The notes: generated by a model from the letters alone, not told the origin. DNA of 42,204 bases from JABDBK01 sp964533645 (GCA_964533645.1 CAZHMQ010000007.1:1-42204), one strand, 5' to 3'; counted from the stretch's first letter, positions 34,463 through 42,204 are shown. Numbers and translations are program-made.

Positions 34463-36691
34463 ATGGTAAAAAAATTGGTCAAAAAAGATACTTACGCGTC
34501 CAGGGAGGCTCAAAATTATGAGCATCCTATTGCAAGTCGTGAATATATCCTCGAAATCCTTAAAGAAAGAGGACGTCCTATTAGTCAGCGACAGCTGATT
34601 ATTGAGCTAGCCCTAGAAACCGAGCACGAACAAGAAGCTTTGCGACGACGTTTGCTTGCTATGGTGAGAGATGGTCAGTTACTCTTAAACAGACGCGGGG
34701 CTTATGGGCTTATTGAAGACATGGAGCTCATTAAAGGTTATGTCGTAGGCCATAAAGATGGCTTCGGATTTGTGGTACCTGAAGATAAAGCCGGTGACTT
34801 GTTTTTGAACGCAAGGCAAATGCGCGCTGTTTTTCCCGAGGATGAAGTGTTAGTCCGTGTTTCAGGTATCGATAGTCGTGGTCGTAGAGAAGGTATCATC
34901 GTTGAAGTAGTGACTCGTAACACTCACAGTTTAGTGGGTCGTTATATAACAGAACAAGGCGCTGCATTTGTTGAACCTTCCAATCAACGTATTACGCAAA
35001 CAATTTTAATCCCGCCTGGCGCCGATGGTGGCGCATTACATGGTCAAATGGCAGTAATCGAAATTACGGAACAACCTACCATGCATACCCGAGCATTGGG
35101 TAGAGTGATCGAAGTGTTAGGTGACCATATGGCACCTGGCATGGAAATTGATGTCGCTATTCGCAATCATGAACTTCCTAATGAATGGCCTGATAAAGCA
35201 TTGCGCGAAGCAGATCAATTTTCTCCACAAGTGACCGAAGATATGTTTAAAGGTCGAATGGATCTGCGTGCTAAGCCATTTGTGACCATTGATGGGGAAG
35301 ATGCGAAAGATTTTGATGACGCAGTATATTGTGAGCCGCGTGCTACGGGTGGCTTTACATTATTTGTAGCTATTGCAGATGTCGGTCATTATGTGCGACC
35401 TCATTCTGCTTTGGATAAAGAAGCTCTGAATCGCGGCAATTCTGTGTATTTTCCAGGTCGCGTTATCCCTATGCTGCCTGAAGTATTATCCAATGAATTA
35501 TGTTCATTAAAGCCTAATGTCAATCGCTTAACACTTGTGTGTGAAATGAAAATTAGCGCAACGGGTAAAATTACAAGTTACCGTTTTGCAGAAGCCGTGA
35601 TTAAATCGCATGCTCGTTTAACCTATAATGAAGTCTACGCGGCTGTTGAGCAAAACGATAAAGCCTTACAGAAAAAATATCAAAATTTATTACCTCATCT
35701 TAAAGCTTTGTTTGCCGTGTATCGAGTTTTGCTTGCCCTTAGACAAAAACGAGGCGCTATCGATTTTGAATTACCAGAAACCAAAATCATTTTTGGTAAA
35801 GGTCGTAAAATTGAGCGTATTGTTGCATTGACTCGTAATGATGCGCATAAGCTTATTGAAGAATGTATGTTATGCGCAAATATTTGTGCCGCACGTTTCT
35901 TGTTAAAAAATGAAGCCCAAGGTCTTTATCGTATTCATGAAGGTCCATCCATAGAGAAACTTACCGATTTACGTAAATTTTTAAATGAATTAGGGCTAAA
36001 ATTGCCAGGCAAAGCCATTCCTGTGCCAAATGATTATGCAAAATTACTAAAAATCATACAAGGTCGTCCTGATGCTCAATTGATTCAAACGATTTTACTC
36101 CGCTCATTAAGTCAGGCTGTTTACAGTCCTGAAAACAAAGGCCATTTTGGCTTGGCATTTGATGCTTATACCCATTTTACTTCACCCATACGTCGTTATC
36201 CTGATTTAGTCGTGCATAGAGCGATTCGTGCAATGTTACGACGCGAATTTACTCCAGGTTTTGTTGATCCAAAGTTCCACGGCTATGGTGAACACTGTTC
36301 GATGACAGAACGACGTGCAGATGATGCAACTCGCGAAGCAGTGGATTGGTTAAAATGCGAATATATGATGGATAAAGTCGGTCATGAATTTGCGGGCATG
36401 ATCTCAAGTGTCACTAGCTTCGGACTTTTTGTGATGTTGTCTGAAGTATATGTCGAAGGTTTAATTCATATTAGTATGTTGAAAAATGATTATTATCAAT
36501 TTGATCCTATTAAACATGCATTATCAGGCGAACGAAGTGGAAAACGTTTTCGTTTAGGTGATGTAGTTAACATAAGAGTCGTACGTGTTGATTTAGATCA
36601 GCGACAAATCGATTTTATGTTGGCCGAAGACGTGGTTGAAGAACGTCATTCCAAGAAAAAAAAGAAAAAGAATAAAAAGAGTGTATTATGA
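34463..36691 (+). CDS. rnr: Ribonuclease R
   Basis: RNase R is a processive 3'-to-5' exoribonuclease that degrades structured RNA and aids rRNA and tmRNA quality control. Domains run as an N-terminal winged helix (GRPISQRQLIIELALETEHE), two cold-shock OB domains, the RNB catalytic domain with TIDGEDAKDFDDAVYCE (the Asp cluster that binds metal) and THFTSPIRRYPDLVVHRAI, an S1 domain (ISSVTSFGLFVMLSEVYVEG), and a Lys-rich tail. The 742-residue length is slightly below E. coli (813). The ribosome site before ATG 34463 is poor (TAGGTG, two bases away). rlmB follows with an ATGA overlap, the same order as in E. coli. Confidence 0.96.
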   Translation: MVKKLVKKDTYASREAQNYEHPIASREYILEILKERGRPISQRQLIIELALETEHEQEALRRRLLAMVRDGQLLLNRRGAYGLIEDMELIKGYVVGHKDGFGFVVPEDKAGDLFLNARQMRAVFPEDEVLVRVSGIDSRGRREGIIVEVVTRNTHSLVGRYITEQGAAFVEPSNQRITQTILIPPGADGGALHGQMAVIEITEQPTMHTRALGRVIEVLGDHMAPGMEIDVAIRNHELPNEWPDKALREADQFSPQVTEDMFKGRMDLRAKPFVTIDGEDAKDFDDAVYCEPRATGGFTLFVAIADVGHYVRPHSALDKEALNRGNSVYFPGRVIPMLPEVLSNELCSLKPNVNRLTLVCEMKISATGKITSYRFAEAVIKSHARLTYNEVYAAVEQNDKALQKKYQNLLPHLKALFAVYRVLLALRQKRGAIDFELPETKIIFGKGRKIERIVALTRNDAHKLIEECMLCANICAARFLLKNEAQGLYRIHEGPSIEKLTDLRKFLNELGLKLPGKAIPVPNDYAKLLKIIQGRPDAQLIQTILLRSLSQAVYSPENKGHFGLAFDAYTHFTSPIRRYPDLVVHRAIRAMLRREFTPGFVDPKFHGYGEHCSMTERRADDATREAVDWLKCEYMMDKVGHEFAGMISSVTSFGLFVMLSEVYVEGLIHISMLKNDYYQFDPIKHALSGERSGKRFRLGDVVNIRVVRVDLDQRQIDFMLAEDVVEERHSKKKKKKNKKSVL

Positions 36692-37434
36692 CCGAAAAAA
36701 ATTTGATATGTGGCTTGCACGCCGTTGAGGCTTTATTAACAAAGCAACCGGAGCGAGTGGCTCAGTTATATCTTTTAAAAGATAGACAAGATAGTAAAAT
36801 GCAAACCATTGTCGATCTTGCAAAACAGCACCACATCACAATTGAATTTCATTCAAGGCATGGTTTAGATCACATGGTGCATCAAGATAATCACCAAGGC
36901 GTGATTGCAGCTTGTCTTCGATCGAAAACCTATAATGAGTCAGATCTTGAAAATATATTAAGTCAATTGAACGAACCTGCTTTTTTGTTAATATTAGATG
37001 GTATACAAGATCCGCATAATTTAGGTGCTTGTTTACGTAGTGCTGATGCTGCAGGTGTGCATGCCGTCATCGCGCCAAAAGATAAATCTGTGGGAATGAC
37101 GCAAACCGTGGCTAAAGTCGCAAGTGGTGCTGCCGAAACGGTACCTTTTATTCAAGTGACAAATTTAGCAAGAACCATGCGATTTTTGAAAGAGCAAAAC
37201 ATTTGGTTATTTGGTGCAGCTGCAGATGCGGACAAAACACTTTATCAAGCTGATTTGAACATGTCTTTAGGTTTAGTACTTGGTGCAGAAGGTGCAGGTC
37301 TTAGAAGGCTTACGCGTGAGCATTGTGATATGTTGTTGACAATTCCTATGCGCGGTTTTGTGAGCAGCTTAAATGTATCCGTGGCAACGGGAGTATTTTT
37401 ATTTGAGGCTTTACGTCAAAGAACAAAAAAATGA
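36688..37434 (+). CDS. rlmB: 23S rRNA (guanosine-2'-O-)-methyltransferase RlmB
   Basis: RlmB methylates G2251 of 23S rRNA. The protein has the N-terminal substrate-binding domain (ICGLHAVEALL at the start) and the SPOUT fold with its three motifs: ILDGIQDPHNLGACLRSADA, LVLGAEGAGLRRLT and IPMRGFVSSLNVSVATGVFL. Length is 248 residues, as in E. coli (243). Its ATG overlaps the rnr stop as ATGA. Confidence 0.96.
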   Translation: MTEKNLICGLHAVEALLTKQPERVAQLYLLKDRQDSKMQTIVDLAKQHHITIEFHSRHGLDHMVHQDNHQGVIAACLRSKTYNESDLENILSQLNEPAFLLILDGIQDPHNLGACLRSADAAGVHAVIAPKDKSVGMTQTVAKVASGAAETVPFIQVTNLARTMRFLKEQNIWLFGAAADADKTLYQADLNMSLGLVLGAEGAGLRRLTREHCDMLLTIPMRGFVSSLNVSVATGVFLFEALRQRTKK

Positions 37435-37457
37435 TAAAGCTCTTGCAGGAGGTGGCG

Positions 37458-38048
37458 ATGTATGGATTTGGTTGGCTTTCTTATTTTGCTAAGGAAGAAA
37501 AGCCAGTTTGTGATAATGCTGCTGGTTTAAATTTAGGTAGTTTGAAGGAGTATATTAGAAAAAAAGCTATATGTAATGCCACGTTGGTTGACATTGGAAA
37601 ATATAGACTTGCGTTGCATCTTGAAGAGGATGTTGAGCAACGGATTAAAGATAAAGATATCAATTATGAAGAGATGCAAAGAAATTTTTATATTGCATAT
37701 AAGGTTAATGAATTTTTAGATCGCCCTGAAACTTACGCGAATATGACTGATCCCCCAACGTCTATTTTTGTAGGGGGTGATATGCAAAAATTAACTCAAG
37801 AAAGTAAAGAGCTAGGTTTAGAAATTCATTTAGACAAAGAAATGCAAACGCTGTTTAGGGCATTCGAAAAAATGTTGCGTTCAGTGACATTGCCAATCGC
37901 TTTGCCTGAACAGGTGAAAAAATATTACCTGTCGGGATATTATACGAGTTATTCGATATTTCATCCTATCATCAAAGATCTTTATGAGCAGTGTCAGAAG
38001 AAGTTGGAGTTACAGAAAAATAAGAAAAAAACGGTTTCATCAAAGTGA
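37458..38048 (+). CDS. Protein of unknown function downstream of rlmB
   Basis: No family is recognised. The 196-residue protein begins MYGFGWLSYFAKEEKPVCDN and is charged and helical, ending in a Lys-rich tail (LQKNKKKTVSSK). Two tyrosine-rich stretches occur (NFYIAYKVNEF and KKYYLSGYYTSYSIFHP). There is no signal peptide or obvious membrane segment. The frame opens at 37431, overlapping the rlmB stop as ATGA, but an AGGAGGT five bases before ATG 37458 is the strongest ribosome site in the region. It is the last gene of the rnr-rlmB transcript before a terminator. Its presence there is not part of the usual gammaproteobacterial block. Confidence 0.75.
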   Translation: MYGFGWLSYFAKEEKPVCDNAAGLNLGSLKEYIRKKAICNATLVDIGKYRLALHLEEDVEQRIKDKDINYEEMQRNFYIAYKVNEFLDRPETYANMTDPPTSIFVGGDMQKLTQESKELGLEIHLDKEMQTLFRAFEKMLRSVTLPIALPEQVKKYYLSGYYTSYSIFHPIIKDLYEQCQKKLELQKNKKKTVSSK

Positions 38049-38058
38049 TAAATTCCTT

Positions 38059-38083
38059 CCCCCCGCGAAGCGTGGGGGGCTTT
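38059..38083. terminator. GC-rich terminator between the rnr operon and ychF
   Basis: CCCCCCGCG and CGTGGGGGG pair over nine positions (one G-T) with loop AAG, followed by CTTT on the plus strand. It stands between two convergent genes and probably stops transcription of the plus-strand operon and perhaps also of ychF. Confidence 0.75.
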
Positions 38084-38089
38084 AGAAAG

Positions 38090-39181
38090 TTAAACATTAA
38101 ACCTAAAATGCATCACATCCCCATCTTTTACAATATATTCTTTCCCTTCCAATCGCCATTTTCCAGCTTCTTTAGCACCTGATTCACCGTTATATTTAAT
38201 AAAATCATCATAAGCAATGACTTCAGCGCGTATAAATCCTTTTTCAAAATCAGTGTGAATGACGCTAGCAGCTTGTGGAGCGGTAGCTCCGACGGGAATA
38301 GTCCAAGCGCGGACTTCTTTAACACCGGCTGTGAAATAAGTTTCTAAACCTAACACTTTATAACCGGCATGAATGACCCGATCTAGACCAGGTTCAGTTA
38401 GATTTAATTCGGCAAGAAACTCAGTTTTTTCTGCATCATCTAATTCGGCAATTTCTGCCTCAATCGATGCGCAGATGGCGACCACGCTGGCGTTTTCACG
38501 CGTTGCAATTTCGTGGACTTGATCAAGCATAGGATTATTAGTGAAGCCATCTTCAGCAACGTTTGCAATATATAAAGTCGGTTTTAAGGTTAATAATTGA
38601 AGTGACTTTAAGATGATCTTTTCTTCTTTAGTATAATGTAAAGTGCGAGCAGGCAAGCCTTTATCTAATTGTTCACGTACACGCTCAATGAGAGCGACTT
38701 CAGCGATAGCTGCTTTGTCACCGCTTTTAGTTTGCTTTTGTAAGCGTTGAATCGCACGTGTGACTGTTTCGAGGTCCGCAAGAGCTAATTCCGTATTAAT
38801 GACATCAATATCTTCAGCAGGCGAAATTTTGCCTGCGACATGAGTGACATCATCATTGATAAAGCATCGGACAACGTGTGCAATAGCATCAGTTTCACGA
38901 ATATTGGCAAGAAATTTGTTACCTAAACCTTCACCTTGTGATGCGCCTTTAACAAGACCAGCAATGTCAACAAACTCCATAGCAGTAGGTAAAACGCGTT
39001 CAGGTTTAACAATATGAGCTAATTTTTCTAAACGTGGATCAGGAACACCAACGACGCCCACGTTGGGTTCGATGGTGCAAAAAGGATAATTTGCAGCGTC
39101 TACGCCAGCTTTAGTTAAACAATTGAACAACGTTGATTTGCCAACATTTGGTAAACCTACAATTCCGCATTTGATGCCCAT
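38090..39181 (-). CDS. ychF: Ribosome-binding ATPase YchF (Obg family)
   Basis: YchF/Ola1 is a conserved P-loop ATPase that binds ribosomes. It has G1 GLPNVGKST at residues 9-17, ANYPFCTIEPNVGVV, the G3 motif DIAGLVKGASQGEGLGNKFL, and the C-terminal TGS domain (TYFTAGVKEVRAWTIP to KEYIVKDGDVMHFRFNV). The frame is open to 39304, but ATG 39181 with AGGTGGG upstream gives 363 residues, exactly the E. coli length. In many relatives ychF lies downstream of pth and points the other way from here; it is now divergent from lolB. Confidence 0.96.
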   Translation of the reverse strand: MGIKCGIVGLPNVGKSTLFNCLTKAGVDAANYPFCTIEPNVGVVGVPDPRLEKLAHIVKPERVLPTAMEFVDIAGLVKGASQGEGLGNKFLANIRETDAIAHVVRCFINDDVTHVAGKISPAEDIDVINTELALADLETVTRAIQRLQKQTKSGDKAAIAEVALIERVREQLDKGLPARTLHYTKEEKIILKSLQLLTLKPTLYIANVAEDGFTNNPMLDQVHEIATRENASVVAICASIEAEIAELDDAEKTEFLAELNLTEPGLDRVIHAGYKVLGLETYFTAGVKEVRAWTIPVGATAPQAASVIHTDFEKGFIRAEVIAYDDFIKYNGESGAKEAGKWRLEGKEYIVKDGDVMHFRFNV

Positions 39182-39247
39182 AATATACCCACCTTGCTCA
39201 CGATAAAACCTTGCATTATCCAGTGGTTTACGTAATAAATCTAGTGG

Positions 39248-39253
39248 TATACT
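39248..39253 (+). promoter_or_regulatory. Candidate -10 box immediately before lolB
   Basis: TATACT ends only seven bases before the lolB ATG. If used, transcription would start at or next to the A of the ATG, giving a leaderless mRNA. This agrees with the lack of any ribosome site there. A -35 (TTGACA-like) is not convincing at the right distance. Confidence 0.35.
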
Positions 39254-39260
39254 ACATTCT

Positions 39261-39869
39261 ATGCGAACACTACTTATTACATGGATTTTCATCGTGCCTC
39301 TCATTCTCAGTGGTTGTTCAACTGTGAAAGAAGCATCACAACCTGCTCAGAATAAACAAACAAGTTGGGATAATCGTCACACGACATTAACAAGCATTCA
39401 TCATTGGAATATCGAAGGCATGATTGCTGTTCGAAATCAGATTAAAAATGACTCAGGTAGTGCGAATTGGAAGTGGGAACAAAATAATCAAAATTATACC
39501 ATGTTATTTTATGGTCCCATGGGGGCTGGCACGCAAAAACTATCCGGTCGTCCAGGTAGAGTCGTTTTACAAATGGCAGATGGTAAGACAGCAACAGCTA
39601 GCTCACCCGAAGCATTATTAGCTTCGCAAACGGGTTGGCGCTTGCCTGTCTCAAGTTTATACTATTGGGTACGAGGTTTACCTGTGCCTAATTTACCCGC
39701 AGAGAAAAAATTTGATACCTATAATCACTTAAGTCAGCTCAATCAACAAGGCTGGATGATACAGTATTTGCGCTATACGTCGGTGAATCAAGTGGATTTA
39801 CCCACCAAAATTGTCTTAGTCAATCCCCGAATGCATGTCAAAATGATCATTAGTCAGTGGAATATTTAA
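39261..39869 (+). CDS. lolB: Outer-membrane lipoprotein LolB
   Basis: LolB receives lipoproteins from LolA and inserts them into the outer membrane. The lipobox LSGC puts the lipidated Cys at residue 19. The mature part has the family pattern: WNIEGMIAVRNQIKNDSGSANWKWEQ (split strands), FYGPMGAGTQKLSG, LLASQTGWRLPVSSLYYWVRGLPVP and KIVLVNPRMHVKMIISQW. Length is 202 residues (E. coli 207). No ribosome site precedes the ATG. In many gammaproteobacteria ispE follows; here a palindrome, tRNA-Gln and a second palindrome come before prs. Confidence 0.93.
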   Translation: MRTLLITWIFIVPLILSGCSTVKEASQPAQNKQTSWDNRHTTLTSIHHWNIEGMIAVRNQIKNDSGSANWKWEQNNQNYTMLFYGPMGAGTQKLSGRPGRVVLQMADGKTATASSPEALLASQTGWRLPVSSLYYWVRGLPVPNLPAEKKFDTYNHLSQLNQQGWMIQYLRYTSVNQVDLPTKIVLVNPRMHVKMIISQWNI

Positions 39870-39872
39870 TTA

Positions 39873-40016
39873 TAGACTTTTTTCAAAACTAGTATTTTGC
39901 TGTTAGTCGAGGCATGACGAGTAACGCAGCACAGCAAACGTTATTGGTATGTGAGCAGCGTAACGCAGTCATAACGAAGAATAACAGCAAAAGACGAAGT
40001 TTTGAAAGAAGTCTAT
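39873..40016. repeat. Long palindromic repeat, family 2 copy A
   Basis: A 144-bp imperfect inverted repeat starts three bases after the lolB stop. Its arms are ATAGACTTTTTTCAAAACT and the complement AGTTTTGAAAGAAGTCTAT, then TTTTGCTGTTA / TAACAGCAAAA. The apex (39925-39968) contains CGCAGCACAGCA, then TTGGTATGTGAGCAG and GTAACGCAG. That apex recurs at 40260-40303 in a palindrome with different arms. It carries no ORF. It may terminate lolB transcription, and its right end abuts the -35 of the tRNA promoter. Confidence 0.8.
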
Positions 40017-40044
40017 TGACACATCCAAGTGGAATCAGCACAAT
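40016..40044 (+). promoter_or_regulatory. tRNA-Gln promoter
   Basis: TTGACA (40016-40021), 17 bases and CACAAT (40039-40044) are followed by the GC-rich discriminator AGGCGCCC, as expected for a stable-RNA promoter under stringent control. The start site would be near 40050, about 45 bases before the tRNA. The -35 begins at the last base of the palindrome. Confidence 0.65.
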
Positions 40045-40095
40045 AGGCGCCCTATGTGGAAGGTAAAAAATACGATAAGCATTCCACTCTCATCT

Positions 40096-40170
40096 TGGGG
40101 TGTAGCCAAGCGGTAAGGCACCGGGTTTTGATCCCGGCATTCCTAGGTTCGATCCCTAGCACCCCAGCCA
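40096..40170 (+). tRNA. tRNA-Gln (anticodon TTG)
   Basis: A full cloverleaf of 75 bases including the encoded CCA: acceptor TGGGGTG (40096-40102) pairs with CACCCCA (40160-40166), then G and CCA. The D-arm contains AGCCAAGCGGTAAGGC. The anticodon stem CCGGG / CCCGG encloses TTTTGAT, with TTG at 40128-40130, and the T-arm has CTAGGTTCGATCCCTAG. The plus-strand position before prs matches the place of tRNA-Gln in Legionella-like genomes. An ORF crossing it is spurious. Confidence 0.97.
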
Positions 40171-40198
40171 TATTAAATAAAATATGTTATGCTTTGCT

Positions 40199-40357
40199 CG
40201 GCATTAGGGCTTGTTTACAATTTGCTAGGCGGAGACCAAAATCCTTGATTTTTGAGGATCGCAGCACAGCATATGTTGTTGGTATGTGAGCAGGGAACCG
40301 CAGAAAATCGAGGATTTTGGGCCCGCATAGTAGAATTGTAAACAGCCCGTAATGCCG
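40199..40357. repeat. Long palindromic repeat, family 2 copy B
   Basis: A 159-bp imperfect inverted repeat fills most of the gap between tRNA-Gln and prs. Its outer arms are CGGCATTAGGGCTTGTTTAC and a matching right end finishing AAACAGCCCGTAATGCCG. An inner stem has CCAAAATCCT / AGGATTTTGG. The apex (40260-40303) contains CGCAGCACAGCATATG, TTGGTATGTGAGCAG and AACCGCAG, nearly the same as copy A, while the arms share no sequence with copy A. It carries no gene. Confidence 0.8.
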
Positions 40358-40393
40358 CATAATTTTTTTGAAACTGTAGCTAAGGACTAAACT

Positions 40394-41341
40394 GTGCCTG
40401 AAATAATGATTTTTAGCGGTAATGCTAGTCAAAAGCTTGCTGAGCGTATTGTAGAGCATCTTAATCTTCCTTTAGGAAAAGCTTTGGTAGGTCGCTTTAG
40501 TGATGGCGAAACCATGGTTGAAATTCAAGAAAATGTTCGTGGTCGTGATATTTTTATCATTCAGTCAACTTCTGCTCCATCAAATGATACATTGATGGAA
40601 TTGATTATCATGGCGGATGCTTTGCGACGTGCGTCAGCAGCAAAAATCACTGCCGTTGTTCCTTATTTTGGTTATGCGCGTCAAGATAGACGTGTACGTT
40701 CCGCTAGAGTTCCTATTACTGCAAAAATAGTTGCAGATATGATGGCATCTGTAGGTATTAGTCGTCTCGTAACAGTGGATTTGCATGCCGATCAAATCCA
40801 AGGGTTTTTCTATATGCCCGTCGATAACCTTTATAGTACACCTATTATGCTTGAGGATATTCACAGGAAATCCTATAACAATATTATGATTGTATCACCC
40901 GATGTCGGTGGTGTCATACGCGCGCGCGCTATTGCAAAACGTATTCCTGGCGCTGATTTGGCAATCATCGATAAGCGTCGTCCGCAGCCTAATGAAGCAC
41001 AAGTGATGCATATTATCGGAGACGTTAAAGACAGAGATTGTATTATTGTTGATGATATTGTAGATACGGCTGGCACGCTTTCTAAAGCGGTGGATGCTTT
41101 GAAAGATCATGGAGCATCAAAAGTCGTAGCTTATGTCACACACCCTGTTTTGTCAGGCAATGCTATTGCTAACATTGAATCGTCAGCGCTAGATGAATTA
41201 ATTGTAACTGATACTATTGCGCTTAGAGAGGATACCCTCCATTGTAAGCGTATACGCCCCATCAGTTTAAGTCATATGATTGCTGAAGCTATCAGACGTA
41301 TTAGCGGTTCTGGCTCTTTGAGTAGGATGTTTTTAGATTAA
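40394..41341 (+). CDS. prs: Ribose-phosphate pyrophosphokinase
   Basis: Prs makes PRPP from ribose 5-phosphate and ATP for nucleotide, His and Trp synthesis. The 315-residue protein has the ATP-site segment VVPYFGYARQDRR, the flexible loop, VDLHADQIQGFFYMPVDNL, and the PRPP-binding DDIVDTAGTL. The start is GTG at 40394 with AAGGA seven bases upstream, and MPEIMIFSGNASQKLA matches the family's N-terminus. It is directly followed by rplY, as in many gammaproteobacteria. Confidence 0.97.
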   Translation: MPEIMIFSGNASQKLAERIVEHLNLPLGKALVGRFSDGETMVEIQENVRGRDIFIIQSTSAPSNDTLMELIIMADALRRASAAKITAVVPYFGYARQDRRVRSARVPITAKIVADMMASVGISRLVTVDLHADQIQGFFYMPVDNLYSTPIMLEDIHRKSYNNIMIVSPDVGGVIRARAIAKRIPGADLAIIDKRRPQPNEAQVMHIIGDVKDRDCIIVDDIVDTAGTLSKAVDALKDHGASKVVAYVTHPVLSGNAIANIESSALDELIVTDTIALREDTLHCKRIRPISLSHMIAEAIRRISGSGSLSRMFLD

Positions 41342-41366
41342 AAGTAGCTTTTTAAATCATTTCAGG

Positions 41367-41372
41367 TAAAAT
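41367..41372 (+). promoter_or_regulatory. Candidate -10 box for rplY
   Basis: TAAAAT followed by the GC-rich ACCCGCC resembles a ribosomal-gene promoter with a stringent discriminator. The -35 region is weak. A short CCCATC / GATGGG hairpin lies just downstream (41383-41405) in the rplY leader. It might end some prs transcripts or regulate rplY. Confidence 0.3.
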
Positions 41373-41432
41373 ACCCGCCTTTCCCATCCTGGTCGCGGTG
41401 ATGGGTGTTTAACATTCATTTTGGAGTAAATC

Positions 41433-42125
41433 ATGTCAGCTATAACATTTGAACTCGATGCCGAGATTCGCGAAAATGTAGGGAGAGGTGCGAGCCGCCG
41501 CCTACGTGTTGCGGATAAGGTTCCTGCCGTTGTATATGGGGCGGGTGAAAAGCCATTATCTTTAACGTTAGACCATAATAAAACGATGCATGCTTTATCG
41601 CATGAAGCATTTTATTCCCATATTTTGACGATAACTATCGGAAAAAAATCAGAAAAAGTTATTTTGAAAGCCATGCAAAGACATCCAGCTAAGCCACGTA
41701 TTTTGCATATGGATTTTTTGCGAGTCAGAGCGGATCAAAAATTGACCATGCGTATTCCATTGCACTTTAAAGGTGAAGAAGTTGCTCCAGGCATGAAAGA
41801 AGGCGGAATCTTCTCTCATGTGATGAGTGATATCGAAGTATCATGTCTTCCAGCAGATTTGCCAGAGTTCATCGAAGTTGATGTGAGCAATATGGCACTT
41901 AATGATGTATTGCATTTAACAAGCATCAAGCTACCAAAAGGTGTTGAAATTGTTGCATTAGCTCATGACGGTCATGATGAACCCGTAGTTTCCTTACATA
42001 TACCTAAGATCATCGAAGAAGAAGTGGTTGAAGTGGCTCCTCTGGAAGGTGAAGAAGGTGCTCCGGCTGCTGAAGGTGAGGAAGGTGCTGCACCTGCGGA
42101 TCAACAGGCCGAAAATAAAGACTAA
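41433..42125 (+). CDS. rplY: 50S ribosomal protein L25/general stress protein Ctc
   Basis: L25 binds 5S rRNA. This is the long two-domain (Ctc) form: the N-terminal 5S-binding part (ELDAEIRENVGRGASRRLR, VPAVVYGAGEKP) and the C-terminal TL5-like beta domain (IPLHFKGEEVAPGMKEGG, EVSCLPADLPEFIEVDVSNM). A low-complexity acidic tail rich in Glu, Ala and Gly ends the 230-residue protein. GGAG lies seven bases before the ATG. pth would be expected next but lies beyond the window. Confidence 0.96.
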   Translation: MSAITFELDAEIRENVGRGASRRLRVADKVPAVVYGAGEKPLSLTLDHNKTMHALSHEAFYSHILTITIGKKSEKVILKAMQRHPAKPRILHMDFLRVRADQKLTMRIPLHFKGEEVAPGMKEGGIFSHVMSDIEVSCLPADLPEFIEVDVSNMALNDVLHLTSIKLPKGVEIVALAHDGHDEPVVSLHIPKIIEEEVVEVAPLEGEEGAPAAEGEEGAAPADQQAENKD

Positions 42126-42204
42126 TATCATCAAAAATGGTGGGCACGCTGCGCTCTTTACACCCCAAAAAAATTAAAAAAAGGTATGCAAGGTTGGGGG
42201 TGGG
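42126..42204. other. Intergenic end of window after rplY
   Basis: No coding start is seen. TGGTGGGCACGCTGCGCT followed later by CACCCC looks like one side of a dispersed palindrome of the GGTGGGCA type, but the window ends before a partner arm could be confirmed. Confidence 0.25.

Noticed and set aside
39181..39305. Longer YchF start at 39304
   Set aside because: The 41 extra residues are not found in the family and overlap the divergent lolB start region; ATG 39181 has a ribosome site and gives the normal length.
40056..40289. 77-codon plus-strand ORF
   Set aside because: It runs straight through the tRNA-Gln gene and into a palindrome, so it is spurious.
1..42204. CRISPR array, IS element or prophage
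   Set aside because: No regularly spaced repeats, transposase, integrase or phage gene is seen. The repeated sequences present are palindromes and one intragenic duplication.

Overview
The window is AT-rich, gene-dense chromosomal DNA from a gammaproteobacterium, most likely a member of Legionellales (the Legionella / Coxiella / Aquicella / Berkiella neighbourhood). This placement is an inference. It rests on E. coli-like housekeeping gene blocks (rppH-ptsP-lgt-thyA, rnr-rlmB, lolB/tRNA-Gln/prs/rplY), on a glycine decarboxylase split into two P subunits, and on candidate host-interaction genes: an ankyrin protein with a kinase-like C-terminus, a secreted GDSL lipase/acyltransferase, coiled-coil proteins and a hydrophilic orphan.

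Layout. 1-2056: 3' part of an ankyrin-repeat protein built on a 627-bp internal duplication. 2078-2241: a long palindromic repeat. 2329-6728: gcvT-gcvH-gcvPA-gcvPB, the complete glycine cleavage system apart from the shared L-protein. 6783-9917 (minus): a SulP transporter fused to a beta-carbonic anhydrase, then a Tim44-like protein. 10006-11092 (minus): an Xre/RES toxin-antitoxin pair. 11202-18407 (minus): the kdp potassium-uptake operon (a small membrane ORF, kdpF, A, B, C, D) without kdpE. 18560-20820: a secreted GDSL enzyme and an FAD oxidoreductase whose last codons come from a REP-like palindrome. 20828-24974 (minus): a FecCD-type ABC importer, two coiled-coil proteins and dapB. 25116-30387: rppH, ptsP, a TauE/SafE transporter, lgt, thyA. 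30457-34294: an orphan candidate effector, a periplasmic protein, a second long palindrome, a lipoprotein, a ferritin-like/VIT1 protein and a YqhA-type membrane protein. 34463-38048: rnr, rlmB and an unknown gene in one coupled operon. 38090-42125: ychF, lolB, tRNA-Gln between two related palindromes, prs, rplY.

The genes are mostly core metabolism and RNA/ribosome maintenance, with accessory genes between the conserved blocks. The most unusual feature is two families of roughly 110-165 bp palindromes. Within a family the apex sequence is conserved while the arms differ yet stay self-complementary. No CRISPR array, IS element, rRNA or prophage gene was seen. There is no gene-free stretch over 300 bases except 39870-40393, which holds two palindromes and the tRNA.
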